In this document: positions 8,803-17,623 of the stretch, piece after piece
How positions within the stretch are numbered: position 1 is the stretch's first letter
Layout of the letters: each line of letters opens with the position of its first letter
Assembly (NCBI GenBank): GCA_014377525.1
Contig: JACMPL010000017.1
Coordinates: 1-64,000, forward strand
Direction: 5' to 3'
Length of the DNA: 64,000 nucleotides
Origin: Candidatus Saccharimonadota bacterium
GTDB lineage: Bacteria > Patescibacteriota > Saccharimonadia > Saccharimonadales > UBA4665
Program-made: the position numbers and the translations under genes
The notes under the pieces: generated by a model
Told to the model about the DNA's origin: nothing
What the model saw: the letters and a program-made list of their open reading frames with translations, nothing else
Databases searched by the model: none

Positions 8803-9237
8803 TCAGCGGCTTTGAACTTCAAACATCTGACGAAGCTTCGCATGATTCTTATTCCATAACGGTGTGCCATATTTAATGCTTTTATCCTGTTTACCCATGA
8901 TTGCATATGGTGACTCTAGCTCGCTTGAGCTTCTGAAAAAGGCGTGCATATGAAATTGCTGCATATGCTGTCCTATCGCCTCGGATCCGTTATTACAGAA
9001 TAAATTATAGCCTTCGAAAGTAGTTGTGGTGCTGATAAGATACGTTCTAATATGCCTGATCATCACCATCAAATCAGCATGTTCTTGCAGTGTAAGCTCA
9101 TGAAAATATTGGGCTTCAGTTCTCTTAATAACAAACAATACATGCTGTTCGAACACTGCGTCGCTTGGAAACATACAGTTCCAATATGCACTGTCAGTAA
9201 TACGCTGGTTGTTGATATCTTGTTCGAGAAATTTCAT
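8803..9237 (-). CDS. HIT-family hydrolase-like protein
   Basis: A 144-residue protein matching the histidine-triad fold: LFVIKRTEAQYFHELT, then a helix, then GYNLFCNNGSEAIGQHMQQF followed by HMHAFFR. The triad H-x-H-x-H reads Gln94-Phe-His96-Met-His98, so the central nucleophile position and the last histidine are kept but the first histidine is glutamine. HIT proteins hydrolyse or transfer nucleotidyl groups. Activity may be altered here. The start is ATG 9237. No operon partner is seen. Confidence 0.7.
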   Translation of the reverse strand: MKFLEQDINNQRITDSAYWNCMFPSDAVFEQHVLFVIKRTEAQYFHELTLQEHADLMVMIRHIRTYLISTTTTFEGYNLFCNNGSEAIGQHMQQFHMHAFFRSSSELESPYAIMGKQDKSIKYGTPLWNKNHAKLRQMFEVQSR

Positions 9238-9432
9238 TTAAACCTGTGTGCCTAGTGCTTACCATTGTACCAAACGTTAGAGCTATGCTACAGGAAACAT
9301 CTGATGGCCAAAACCTGTGCGGGAGTGGACATGCGCTACCTACGCAAACCAGAATAATTAGTCTGTTTGAGGGCTTCGGGTAAACACCAACTAGACTATT
9401 CCAAGTACTCGTATCGCAGATACGTAAGATTA

Positions 9433-10350
9433 TTATTCTAAATTGAGACTACTTAATTGCGTTTCTTCGAGACTATCTTGGATATGTTTCACAACTGCTT
9501 TCGTTTGATCTTGTGTCCAGCCCATTTCTTGGGCTTCTCTAACGGCGTAGCGCAGCATAGCCTGGCTAGCAAGGTCAGACGTACTGCTTACGTTACCCTT
9601 ATAATTTCCTGTCTTGACCACATGCATCCGAGTTAACGCTACAGTCATTTTGCTAGCCACGTCTTCAAGCTTTTCATGTAGACCAAGACCTTGTTCTAAC
9701 AAAGCGTTGCGAAATGATATTTTCGCAGGTTCACGCAAAAAATAAGATTCTCGTCCAATATCGGTTCTAAACCTTTCGTCTTCGTCATATTCTTCAATAC
9801 TTTTGGCAGTGCTCGAGCTGAGTGGATCCAATCCTTCAGTATTCGGATAAAGTATCTCAATCGCCTTTAAAAAAAGTGCCTTATCTTCGGGCAAAAGAGA
9901 ATTATTAGTATAAATATCTAGCTGTTGTTCCTGCTTAGCAGATGGTAGTTGTTCTACATCTGCAATATCTGACATTACTTTCAAACTAGCTACACTAGCT
10001 ATAGCAGCAGTATGTTCTATAAGAATATCCATTGCCTTAATTTGCTGGTCGTCGCCACTTACACGAGTAATTTCTCGAAGTGTATCTAATCGTTTAATCG
10101 TTTCAAACAGCGCTTGATTGGGTGCTACTTGAGCTTGCTGCCGACGAATCAATTCAACCGGGAATCCTACTGTTTCTAATGCAGATAGAACTTCACTTTC
10201 GACAACAATTGTCTCGGCGATCATTGTATCGTATTGCACATCAAAATCGGCTTCATTTATCTGAGTACTAGCTAAAGACGCTTTAACATCAAACGTTGAC
10301 GGATCGAGTGGTTGATCATTGTGATCTCCTTGTTCGGGGTTGTACGTCAT
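9433..10350 (-). CDS. large soluble protein of unknown function
   Basis: A 305-residue acidic, mostly helical protein (from MTYNPEQGDHNDQPLDPSTF). The frame is open 20 codons further upstream to ATG 10410, but that stretch is hydrophobic and unlike the rest, so ATG 10350 is preferred. There is no signal peptide, no membrane segment and no recognised domain. It is the most downstream of three minus-strand genes of unknown function (9433-13609), which are separated by 350-460 base gaps and so are probably not one transcript. Confidence 0.65.
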   Translation of the reverse strand: MTYNPEQGDHNDQPLDPSTFDVKASLASTQINEADFDVQYDTMIAETIVVESEVLSALETVGFPVELIRRQQAQVAPNQALFETIKRLDTLREITRVSGDDQQIKAMDILIEHTAAIASVASLKVMSDIADVEQLPSAKQEQQLDIYTNNSLLPEDKALFLKAIEILYPNTEGLDPLSSSTAKSIEEYDEDERFRTDIGRESYFLREPAKISFRNALLEQGLGLHEKLEDVASKMTVALTRMHVVKTGNYKGNVSSTSDLASQAMLRYAVREAQEMGWTQDQTKAVVKHIQDSLEETQLSSLNLE

Positions 10351-10706
10351 TAGTATTATCGTAACACTTTCTGCTCGTATAAGCAAGTACAGTGTAGCGA
10401 TTATTACCATACAAAACCATGTTTGAAATCACAATATAGGTACGACTATCTATATATTCATTTGTTCCATCCTGATACAAATTAATAAGTTTTAGTCGAT
10501 ATGATGCCCTCTAATAATCATTCATGATTGCTAGAAACCAAATAGCTGAGCAGTAGTCAGTAAGTTGGCAGATGACGCGCTAAACCAGTCTATGCATACA
10601 CGATACAAACTGGTAATTCATTCATGCTTGCCGAATTCATTCACCTATATGTGTTGCTCGTTCAGCTATCTTTGAAGAAACATGACTGCACGCAACTAAG
10701 CAGCGT
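10351..10706. other. 356-base gap between two minus-strand genes
   Basis: No convincing gene. A plus-strand open frame at 10624-10821 mostly overlaps the real minus-strand gene and is a shadow. The gap presumably contains the promoter of the 9433-10350 gene and the terminator of the 10707-11285 gene, but neither can be pinned down by eye. Confidence 0.4.
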
Positions 10707-11285
10707 CTATGTGTTACCGGCCGATAATTTTAATCGCGCTAAAACCACGTTCATTACTGCTACGACCTCATTACAAATTTCTTCAGTCATGTTACGTAGA
10801 TCGTCTAAATCAAGCTCATAGCGCTTACCAAGCAACTCTCCAGTAGCAGCAACCATACCAGTTAGATCACTGATAACGATACTTTCTATGTAATTAGACG
10901 GATCGTGGGCCAGCAGCGAGAGGGTATCACGAGTTACTAGCTTGGTCTGTTCGATAATTGCGTGTGCCTTACCGTAGTCTAGGTGATAGGTTACCTGAAT
11001 ATTGTTGAATCGTTCGTTGCGATCGCTGTCACTGGTGGTTTCTATCGCCCAGATGCGTAGTCGGGCAGTTTGTTCGGTAGGTGGAGCCTGGATATCGGTA
11101 ACTAATTCGATATTCGATGCAGTAGTTGGTTTGCTGACATAGCCAGCGCTCACGCCGTTACTAGAACTATCCGGTACCCGCGCCATGACGTCACGCCACG
11201 TCTCTTGTTCGTTATCGAGCTGGCGACTCAAGTCGATGATTTCATCAGTTATCTTGTTTGTAAGATCGGTAAATTTTGCATTCAT
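10707..11285 (-). CDS. hypothetical soluble protein
   Basis: A 192-residue protein from MNAKFTDLTNKITDEIIDLS. An earlier in-frame ATG at 11327 adds 14 residues of poor coding character. An N-terminal amphipathic helix precedes a Ser/Gly-rich linker, then an alpha/beta domain (ARLRIWAIETTSDSDRNERF) and a long C-terminal helix (DLDDLRNMTEEICNEVVAVM). No signal peptide and no family recognised. It lies between two larger minus-strand genes of unknown function. Confidence 0.62.
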   Translation of the reverse strand: MNAKFTDLTNKITDEIIDLSRQLDNEQETWRDVMARVPDSSSNGVSAGYVSKPTTASNIELVTDIQAPPTEQTARLRIWAIETTSDSDRNERFNNIQVTYHLDYGKAHAIIEQTKLVTRDTLSLLAHDPSNYIESIVISDLTGMVAATGELLGKRYELDLDDLRNMTEEICNEVVAVMNVVLARLKLSAGNT

Positions 11286-11746
11286 ACTTTCACAGTAGCA
11301 TATCGAACAAACTCGAAATACTAACAAAGCAGCAATTAAAACTCGTGGAACTCCAATGTGAGTTTCAATTATGCCATTTCAGTAAATCAGTTTAAAATTT
11401 AGGCATAATCAAAAAAATGACATCATTTCAAGATCATCGTGACGCTCTGTCAAGGCGACGCACGATATCAAATTTTCTAAATTTATACGCTGCTAGCACC
11501 GTGAAGTTCACTAGCGACAGTCAACAGCCCTTGGTCTACTAGCTGGTAATTTGGAATAGCGTACCGGGCTAAGTTAAAGTACACATTAAGCAAATTAACG
11601 AAAGGTGTGCAACTTTAGTTTATTACAAAGCTGCACAAGTGTAAGCCTAACAGGCTATAGTACATGAGTCCGCATGCATGAGGCTCGTCACCCTTACTAA
11701 ATTACTAGTAATTCAGTAACTGATCCGTTTAGCCTACGGGCGCTCA
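11286..11746. other. 461-base gap with one possible tiny plus-strand ORF
   Basis: ATG 11417 to TAG 11540-11542 gives 41 residues (MTSFQDHRDALSRRRTISNF and 21 more) with a CATAAT hexamer just upstream. The composition is protein-like, but there is no ribosome binding site or recognisable family, so it could be a small gene, a remnant or chance. The rest of the gap shows no RNA gene or repeat. Confidence 0.28.
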
Positions 11747-13609
11747 TCAATGACCCCATTTTTGGTCGAATTTATTATGACCACCTATATCTACGATGTA
11801 TAGCTGTCGCTGATTTGGCTCAAATGTGTAAACAATTCGATAAGATTTGCTATGCAGGGTAGATGGAACATTTTGACATTTGCTAGGAGCGAATCTGTAA
11901 AGCGCAAATATTGTGCCGTTTACGTTAACTACTCTGTCTGTGAGGTGTGATGAGGCGGGACTTAGGGGGTTTAATTGAAGATAGTCTATCCATGCGAATA
12001 CATCATTGATGAGTGCATTATCTTTAATACCAAATCTTTTAATTAGCTTAGCGGTATCGACTACAATTTCGGCGATATTTGTGCCATTATTAGCACGGTC
12101 TAGACCTTTCTTTAAATGAAAGAGCTTGTAAAAGGGTTCATCTTCTACTTCAGGTTTATCAGCAGACTCAACCTGGGGATTAGCTGTATTACCGATAGGC
12201 TCAGCTTGAACTTGCGGCTGTGTTTGTGTAGTAACGGCTGTTTCGACATCAGTATCTTCACCGGCGATGGTTGAATACAGAAAAACGCCGTTTCGTTTGC
12301 CGCGTACATGCAAAACACCAGCTTTAGCAAGATCAGTTAGCAAACGATGAGTAGCTTTCGCGTTAATTCCAAGTAGGTCACTTAACTGTTTTGATAAGAA
12401 ATTTAAACGGAGCATCTCATTGCCGTGTTCAATTTGTAATTCTTCTAATTTAAGCATGACAGTCTTAACCAGCGGGACACTACGTAGCTCTTCGGCATTC
12501 ATGTTTAAAAAATCAATAACGTCAGATTTTTTATGCAGCGTTACCTCAGCCCCATCTAATAATTCAACTGGTGAAACGCCAGGAATCTGTGTGGTAGCAT
12601 TTTTCTCAACGATAGTTGCTCTTACGGCGAGCGAAGCATCGTATGTACTCTTTAATTCCGTTAATGTGGGTTGGTTATCAGATCCCGTGTCAGTTATTAT
12701 TGAATAGCGAGTTCCACGCGTCTTTCCAAAAATACTCCAGCTAGTTTTAACTCCCATACGAGTTAAATTATCTTGAATGTAATCTCGCAAAGATGCAAAG
12801 TTCAATCTAAAATAATCGTAATCGATTTGCGAAAGAAGAGCTAATTCCGGAATATTTTTTCGCATTTCTTCAACTCGAATACCTTCATCACTATGGTCCA
12901 TTGCATATTTACACACTGCCCAAAATGTTTTGCCCAGAACAGCGTTAGATTCTTGATTACGGGCAGTTTCAGATTTTACTAGGCTTATTGGTGCAATAGT
13001 ATCGCTGGCCTGAAGTGATTCCGTTGGTTCCAGTGCTGTCACTGGTTCGACAGGAGTTGCTTCAGTCATAAATTCATCAGATTTTGACAGGACTTTATTT
13101 ATTCCAGGTTCAACTAGTTTTGGAATAATCCAGGCAGTACCAACCGCAACAAAACCAACATTTCTAATTGTAATCTGCTCAAGTTCTAACTTTGCTTCCT
13201 GTGCTCGCTGTAGTAAAGCATCTTTTTTAAGCTTGGCGGCTTTATTTATTTCGTTTATGAGCGTTGGCGACACTCGGCCTGCAAGTTTTGCTTGTTCGGT
13301 GACATGGGAAGCTGCCGCATTTGTTTTTTCTAATTCTTCGGATGCTTGCAACTCTGCTTTGTAGTCGTCTGACATTTGTTTGTTTATTTCTTCGAAGTCT
13401 AAAACATTGTTTAAAGTATCCCGATGCTCAACCGATTTTAATTGCTCAGCCGTTAGACCAGCCAAAGCGATAGACTTGAGATCTTCATCATCCAGCGCGA
13501 ACGATAGCTCGTATCGTTCGTTTTGATTTTGTATGTCGTCGTTTGTTTTTGCGACAAGATCGGCTATATCTTCAAAATTTGAGCCAGAGTTATAATGCAA
13601 CATCAACAT
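11747..13609 (-). CDS. 620-aa winged-helix protein with RelE-like C-terminus
   Basis: A multi-part protein. Residues 1-145 are coiled-coil-like (QASEELEKTNAAASHVTEQA), with a hydrophobic patch near 150-165 (RNVGFVAVGTAWIIPKLVEP) that could touch the membrane. Residues 225-305 and 395-450 look like winged-helix units; the second reads LSKQLSDLLGINAKATHRLL followed by a Gly/Lys/Arg wing. An Ala/Gln/Glu linker follows. The last 60 residues (KSYRIVYTFEPNQRQLYIVD, then IGGHNKFDQKWG) resemble the strand-rich end of RelE/ParE-type folds. It could be a DNA-binding regulator with a toxin-derived domain. Domain calls are from pattern only. Confidence 0.6.
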   Translation of the reverse strand: MLMLHYNSGSNFEDIADLVAKTNDDIQNQNERYELSFALDDEDLKSIALAGLTAEQLKSVEHRDTLNNVLDFEEINKQMSDDYKAELQASEELEKTNAAASHVTEQAKLAGRVSPTLINEINKAAKLKKDALLQRAQEAKLELEQITIRNVGFVAVGTAWIIPKLVEPGINKVLSKSDEFMTEATPVEPVTALEPTESLQASDTIAPISLVKSETARNQESNAVLGKTFWAVCKYAMDHSDEGIRVEEMRKNIPELALLSQIDYDYFRLNFASLRDYIQDNLTRMGVKTSWSIFGKTRGTRYSIITDTGSDNQPTLTELKSTYDASLAVRATIVEKNATTQIPGVSPVELLDGAEVTLHKKSDVIDFLNMNAEELRSVPLVKTVMLKLEELQIEHGNEMLRLNFLSKQLSDLLGINAKATHRLLTDLAKAGVLHVRGKRNGVFLYSTIAGEDTDVETAVTTQTQPQVQAEPIGNTANPQVESADKPEVEDEPFYKLFHLKKGLDRANNGTNIAEIVVDTAKLIKRFGIKDNALINDVFAWIDYLQLNPLSPASSHLTDRVVNVNGTIFALYRFAPSKCQNVPSTLHSKSYRIVYTFEPNQRQLYIVDIGGHNKFDQKWGH

Positions 13610-13830
13610 ATCATACGTTAAATTTAATGTTTTGTAAAGACTACATATTTTGATGGTCTCGTGTGTATCAAGAGTTCAGAAGATGTGAATATCTTTATGC
13701 TGCGTACAATCTATATATCCCGACGAGTCCAATTTCGACGATAACAATCTAAACAGTTAGCGAAAAATGAACGTGTTCGGCGATTTGTCTATAAATTAGC
13801 GTAACTTTTATATCCTACTAGATAGATACT

Positions 13831-14253
13831 TTGGCACTACTAAAACGTGTGAAGAAAAATATTAAAATACATCGTCCATCACGTAAGCATTTGTCTAGTC
13901 TGAGTCCATTTCTAGCACTACCGATCATTATAGGTGTTACCTGGATAGGCGTTCACGTGATTGGATTCGGCCACGCTGATACCGTAAGCAATAATTTCGT
14001 CTCGCACAGTGGTAATCAGCTCGTAAATAATGGCAAACCTTTTCGATTTGCCGGTGTCAACATGTATTGGCTTGGACTCGACGATAATATTCGTGATGGT
14101 ACCGGTAATACAACCTATCCAACACAGGCGCGTATTAATGATGGCTTTAGCGAGGCAAGCGCACTAGGTTCCACGGTTGTACGCGCACACACTAGGTATA
14201 TCAGTTGGTTGTTCGACCTGCGTCGACTAGTTCCACAACAGCTGATCGCGTAA
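13831..14253 (+). pseudogene. truncated secreted GH5-like glycoside hydrolase
   Basis: From TTG 13831: a basic N-terminus, a signal anchor (SPFLALPIIIGVTWIGVHVI), then NGKPFRFAGVNMYWLGLDDN and the stretch TQARINDGFSEASALGSTVV-RAHT. This matches the opening of GH5 mannanase-like enzymes, where G-x-x-F-R-F-x-G-x-N and V-V-R-x-H/W start the barrel. After RAHT the frame fails: the next frame reads LGISVGCSTCVD before TAG, the expected continuation. Catalytic glutamates are absent. So only the first 115 residues of a roughly 400-residue enzyme remain. Confidence 0.65.
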
Positions 14254-14668
14254 ATATGTTTGTTTATCAACAATTAGATATACTTCAATTCTCTCACGTA
14301 AGATTTTGATGATGCTATAAGAATTTGAGGGGGTTCGGACAGGCTAGTTGAGTCGTATTCTATGAGTATCTAACCGTTACAGTGAGTAATGGCTGAAATA
14401 TTAACTCAAAAGCTATCCGAAGTAGATTTTCCTACGTTTGTTATGCCAAGCCATTCTGTTATAGCTGCCGATCTAATCGTGTCTGATAAATACGTTTAAT
14501 ATATTACGACTAAGTCGGTCACTAGCGTTTACAAGAATCGACTAAAAAATCGATAGTTACGGACATTAAGCTGCAGAACTAGGTTCAATAATTAATTTTG
14601 GCAAAATATTGATCCAATTTATCGATGGAATCAGCTCTGAGCCATACTTTTTATGCTAATATTAGCTG
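14254..14668. other. 415-base stretch after the broken GH5 gene
   Basis: No trace of the rest of the hydrolase barrel is recognisable. ATG 14389 to TAA 14497-14499 encodes 36 residues (MAEILTQKLSEVDFPTFVMP and 16 more), protein-like but without a clear ribosome binding site. It may be another remnant. TGCTAATAT at 14654-14662 is an extended -10 for the pilin gene at 14669. Confidence 0.3.
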
Positions 14669-15448
14669 ATGAAACTTCACCGTTGTAACAGAAGCGGCTT
14701 TACTATCGTTGAGACACTGATCGTACTAACTGTTACTAGCACACTCTTTATAATTGGAATAGTACTTGTAAACGGTCGACAATCGAAAACAGAGTACCAG
14801 ACCGGGATAAACAATTTTCAACAACAGATTAGACAAGTCATAAATGAAACTATCAGTGGCTACTTCCCCCAAAGCTCAACTACATGTAATTCACTGCCGT
14901 CCGTTTCCCAAGGCAGCAATTATGGTTGCGTATTTCTAGGTAAAGTCGTGCATCTAGGGTCGACTAGTGGCAAAGACGTAACTATATATCCAATAACTGG
15001 ACAGCAATCAGCTACTAATATATTTACCGCAGCTCCTGTGGCTCTCTCGGCGAGTAGTGTTGTTAACGACAAGTTGCCGAATAGTCTCGTCGTGGCAGGG
15101 ATGACGTATGATGGCGTAGCGGGCGGGACCGGCTTACCCACCGCCGCTGTAGCCTTCTTAACTGGCGATAGTACTGGTTCATTCAGCACGGGTAGTGTGA
15201 ATGGTGCTCAACAATTTAGTTTATACGCGCTAAAGCATACTAATTACGCAACTACTGATGCCGCCCAAATGAGTAACCGGCTTAGCCATGCTACGGCCAA
15301 CCTCGATGCCGCTAAACAGGTCCAGATCTGTATTGCTAGCGATACAATTGACCAGTCTGGCTTGATCACTATTGGCACCAATTACGGCGGATTAAATGGC
15401 GGCTTAAGCGTTAACCTTAAGCTCCATAGTGGAGTCGTTTGTGCATAA
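14669..15448 (+). CDS. type IV prepilin-like minor pilin 1
   Basis: A 259-residue protein with a class III signal peptide: a short basic leader (MKLHRCNRSG), cleavage after Gly, then FTIVETLIVLTVTSTLFIIG with Glu at +5. The large C-terminal domain (about 210 residues) has four cysteines. It should be cut by prepilin peptidase and enter a type IV pilus or pseudopilus. It is first of four overlapping or closely spaced pilin-type genes (14669-17586). An extended -10 (TGC-TAATAT) ends six bases before ATG, with no Shine-Dalgarno, suggesting a leaderless mRNA. Its precise pilus position is unknown. Confidence 0.82.
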   Translation: MKLHRCNRSGFTIVETLIVLTVTSTLFIIGIVLVNGRQSKTEYQTGINNFQQQIRQVINETISGYFPQSSTTCNSLPSVSQGSNYGCVFLGKVVHLGSTSGKDVTIYPITGQQSATNIFTAAPVALSASSVVNDKLPNSLVVAGMTYDGVAGGTGLPTAAVAFLTGDSTGSFSTGSVNGAQQFSLYALKHTNYATTDAAQMSNRLSHATANLDAAKQVQICIASDTIDQSGLITIGTNYGGLNGGLSVNLKLHSGVVCA

Positions 15449-15866
15449 AAATTGGGTAAAAAGATTGGGTGATCGTGGCGATACAATGGTTGAAGTCGCT
15501 ATTGCTATCGTTATCGTTAGTTTTGTTTTGATGAGTGCTTATAGCCTAAGTCATCGTAGCAGCCAGTCAATTGTTGACGCCAAAGAACATGCCCAGGCTG
15601 TAAAGTATGTGGAATCACAAATTGAGTATCTCCGGTCGAACAATGGAACCAGCATAGCTAACGCTTGTTTTTATAGTGGAATCCAATATCCATCGTCGAA
15701 TCCAAATTGTACGATTAACCCGAATGGGGCTGGTACTGCACCGGCATACAATCTTAACATCACTAACTCCGGTTCTAGTAGTCCATACAGCATTACGGCA
15801 ACTTGGGACAACATTTACGGCACGGGCAAAGCGTCAGTGCAAATTTTCTACCGGATAGTGCAATGA
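15429..15866 (+). CDS. type IV prepilin-like minor pilin 2
   Basis: A 145-residue protein with a class III signal: MESFVHKNWVKRLGDRG, then DTMVEVAIAIVIVSFVLMSA with Glu at +5. The rest is a small globular domain with two cysteines (ANACFYSG and PNCTINP), probably a disulfide. It overlaps the previous gene by 20 bases, so translation is probably coupled. GTG 15441 is a possible alternative start that overlaps the preceding stop more tightly. It resembles PilV/GspI-type minor pilins by position and length. Confidence 0.78.
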   Translation: MESFVHKNWVKRLGDRGDTMVEVAIAIVIVSFVLMSAYSLSHRSSQSIVDAKEHAQAVKYVESQIEYLRSNNGTSIANACFYSGIQYPSSNPNCTINPNGAGTAPAYNLNITNSGSSSPYSITATWDNIYGTGKASVQIFYRIVQ

Positions 15867-16507
15867 TACTGCGCGATCAATCGAGGCATGGGGAAGGAGC
15901 AGGCTTTACAATCGTAGAGCTCATGATAGCGACGACAATATTCTCCATCATTCTAATTGTCATAACATTTGGGGTTACTAGTTTTACAAACGACTATTAT
16001 AAAGGCTTAAATTCATCATCGACTCAAAACGCAGTCGGTACTATTAGTACCGCCGTCACACAGGCTATTGAATTTGGAGAATCATCACCAGTCGCAATTT
16101 CGGGTACATCTGCCGCCTGGTGCATAGGAAATCAAGCCTTTATCTATAATCTTGGCTCACTCGTTGTAAGTTCAGGAAGTTCAGTAGGTCTCGCTCAAGC
16201 GAGTGTGTCGGGGTGCGGTGGAACAGTATCAACCACTGGATCGCACGAAATGCTGCAGGCTAACATGCGGGTAGTCACGTTCGACATAAGTCAGCTTCCG
16301 GACAAATCATGGTCGCTGCATATAAAAGTAGCCCATGGTGAAAACGATCTACTGTGCTGGGATTACAGTAGTTGCACGAGCAGTGTTACGGCAACCGATC
16401 ATCAGTTAGTTGCAAACGCTGCTACACTGCATTGCCGATCTTCAAGCGGCTCCAGGTTTTGTGCCGTCTCAGAGTTAAGTACGACAGTGCAACGTAGGTT
16501 AGAATAG
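15863..16507 (+). CDS. type IV prepilin-like minor pilin 3
   Basis: A 214-residue protein. The leader MILRDQSRHGEGAG precedes FTIVELMIATTIFSIILIVI with Glu at +5, followed by a domain of about 180 residues with seven cysteines. ATG 15863 overlaps the TGA of the previous gene (ATGA), which decides this start against an upstream ATG at 15803. It resembles PilW/GspJ-type minor pilins by size and by its place after the PilV-like gene. It is probably part of the same pilus tip complex. Confidence 0.8.
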   Translation: MILRDQSRHGEGAGFTIVELMIATTIFSIILIVITFGVTSFTNDYYKGLNSSSTQNAVGTISTAVTQAIEFGESSPVAISGTSAAWCIGNQAFIYNLGSLVVSSGSSVGLAQASVSGCGGTVSTTGSHEMLQANMRVVTFDISQLPDKSWSLHIKVAHGENDLLCWDYSSCTSSVTATDHQLVANAATLHCRSSSGSRFCAVSELSTTVQRRLE

Positions 16508-16515
16508 GTACCAAT

Positions 16516-17586
16516 ATGAACGTAATCAAACGACAAAATCAATCAGGAATAGTTTCGATCATGGTCACGATGATAATGATGGTCGTCATTAGCTTAATCG
16601 TCATTGGCTTCGCCCAAGTCGCTCGTCATAACCAGCGCGAAACACTCGACCGCCAATTAAGCACCCAAGCATTTTACGCTGCCGAAACTGGCGTTAATGA
16701 TGTAGTCACAGCAATCAAAAGTAAGCATTTAACGCTACCGCTACCGGTTGTCCCGGCTTATAATACTAACTGCAATACATTCATCACCAACAACACGCCA
16801 GTCAGTAATCAATTAGACGGCACTAATGTTAGCTACACTTGTGTACTTATCAATGATAAACCTGATTCAGTCGTAGCCAACGTACCGCTTGGCAAATCAA
16901 TTGTAGTACCTTTACACATGAACAACTCCAACGACGGTACGCTTAATATTTCTTGGCCGGCTAACAGCTCGGCTGGATCTAGCGTGAGTAACTGTCCATA
17001 TGGCTCAAATAATATTGATGCCTTCACACCATCTACAATATGGAATCAAAGCGGCCATTCGTGTCCGTTCGGTCTTCTGCGTCTCGACGTTTACCATGAC
17101 ACCGGTAGTAGCTATACCGCAGATAACATGGCCAACAACAGCGTGGCTGTATATCTCGTGCCAGCACAACATAAAAGCCCATCCGATAAGATATTTTTTT
17201 CTGGCCCAGGAAGTAGTGTTTATGTCAAAAATGTTCAATGCACCAATTCAGTCTGTAGCGGTAAAATAAGTAATCTGAAGAAGCACGCAGCGGACTATTA
17301 TTTGCGCATGACAAGCGTATACCAAAATGCTGGTAATGTCACCATCACCGGGGCTTCGGGTACTACATTCTCTGGCGGTGCAATTGTTATTGATTCAACT
17401 GGGCGAGCCCAGGATCAATTACGTCGCATTCAAGTTAGAATACCGCTAACGGACAGTAACGGACTTACCGTTCCAGCAAACTCACTTCAGTCACCAACAG
17501 CTATCTGTAAGCGCTTTGACATTAACGGGTCTGGCACTTCGGCTGTTCCAGATTACAATACACTACCGCAACCTCTCTGCAAATAA
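16516..17586 (+). CDS. PilX-like pilus assembly protein
   Basis: A 356-residue protein beginning MNVIKRQNQSGIVSIMVTMI, then a long hydrophobic helix and QAFYAAETGVNDVVTAI. This fits the PilX N-terminal pattern, in which the helix carries QAxxAAExG and lacks the usual Glu at +5, as seen in GspK/PilX-type tip pilins. A large Asn/Ser/Thr-rich extracellular domain with several cysteines follows. It lies eight bases after minor pilin 3 and closes the operon. It is likely the tip or adhesive subunit. The function is inferred from family and context. Confidence 0.75.
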   Translation: MNVIKRQNQSGIVSIMVTMIMMVVISLIVIGFAQVARHNQRETLDRQLSTQAFYAAETGVNDVVTAIKSKHLTLPLPVVPAYNTNCNTFITNNTPVSNQLDGTNVSYTCVLINDKPDSVVANVPLGKSIVVPLHMNNSNDGTLNISWPANSSAGSSVSNCPYGSNNIDAFTPSTIWNQSGHSCPFGLLRLDVYHDTGSSYTADNMANNSVAVYLVPAQHKSPSDKIFFSGPGSSVYVKNVQCTNSVCSGKISNLKKHAADYYLRMTSVYQNAGNVTITGASGTTFSGGAIVIDSTGRAQDQLRRIQVRIPLTDSNGLTVPANSLQSPTAICKRFDINGSGTSAVPDYNTLPQPLCK

Positions 17587-17623
17587 CTAGATGTGATTGG
17601 TGCTATTCTTAGAATCAATCCGA

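Noticed and set aside
10624-10821. 65-codon plus-strand open frame
   Set aside because: About half of it overlaps the real minus-strand gene 10707-11285 and its composition is that of a shadow frame.
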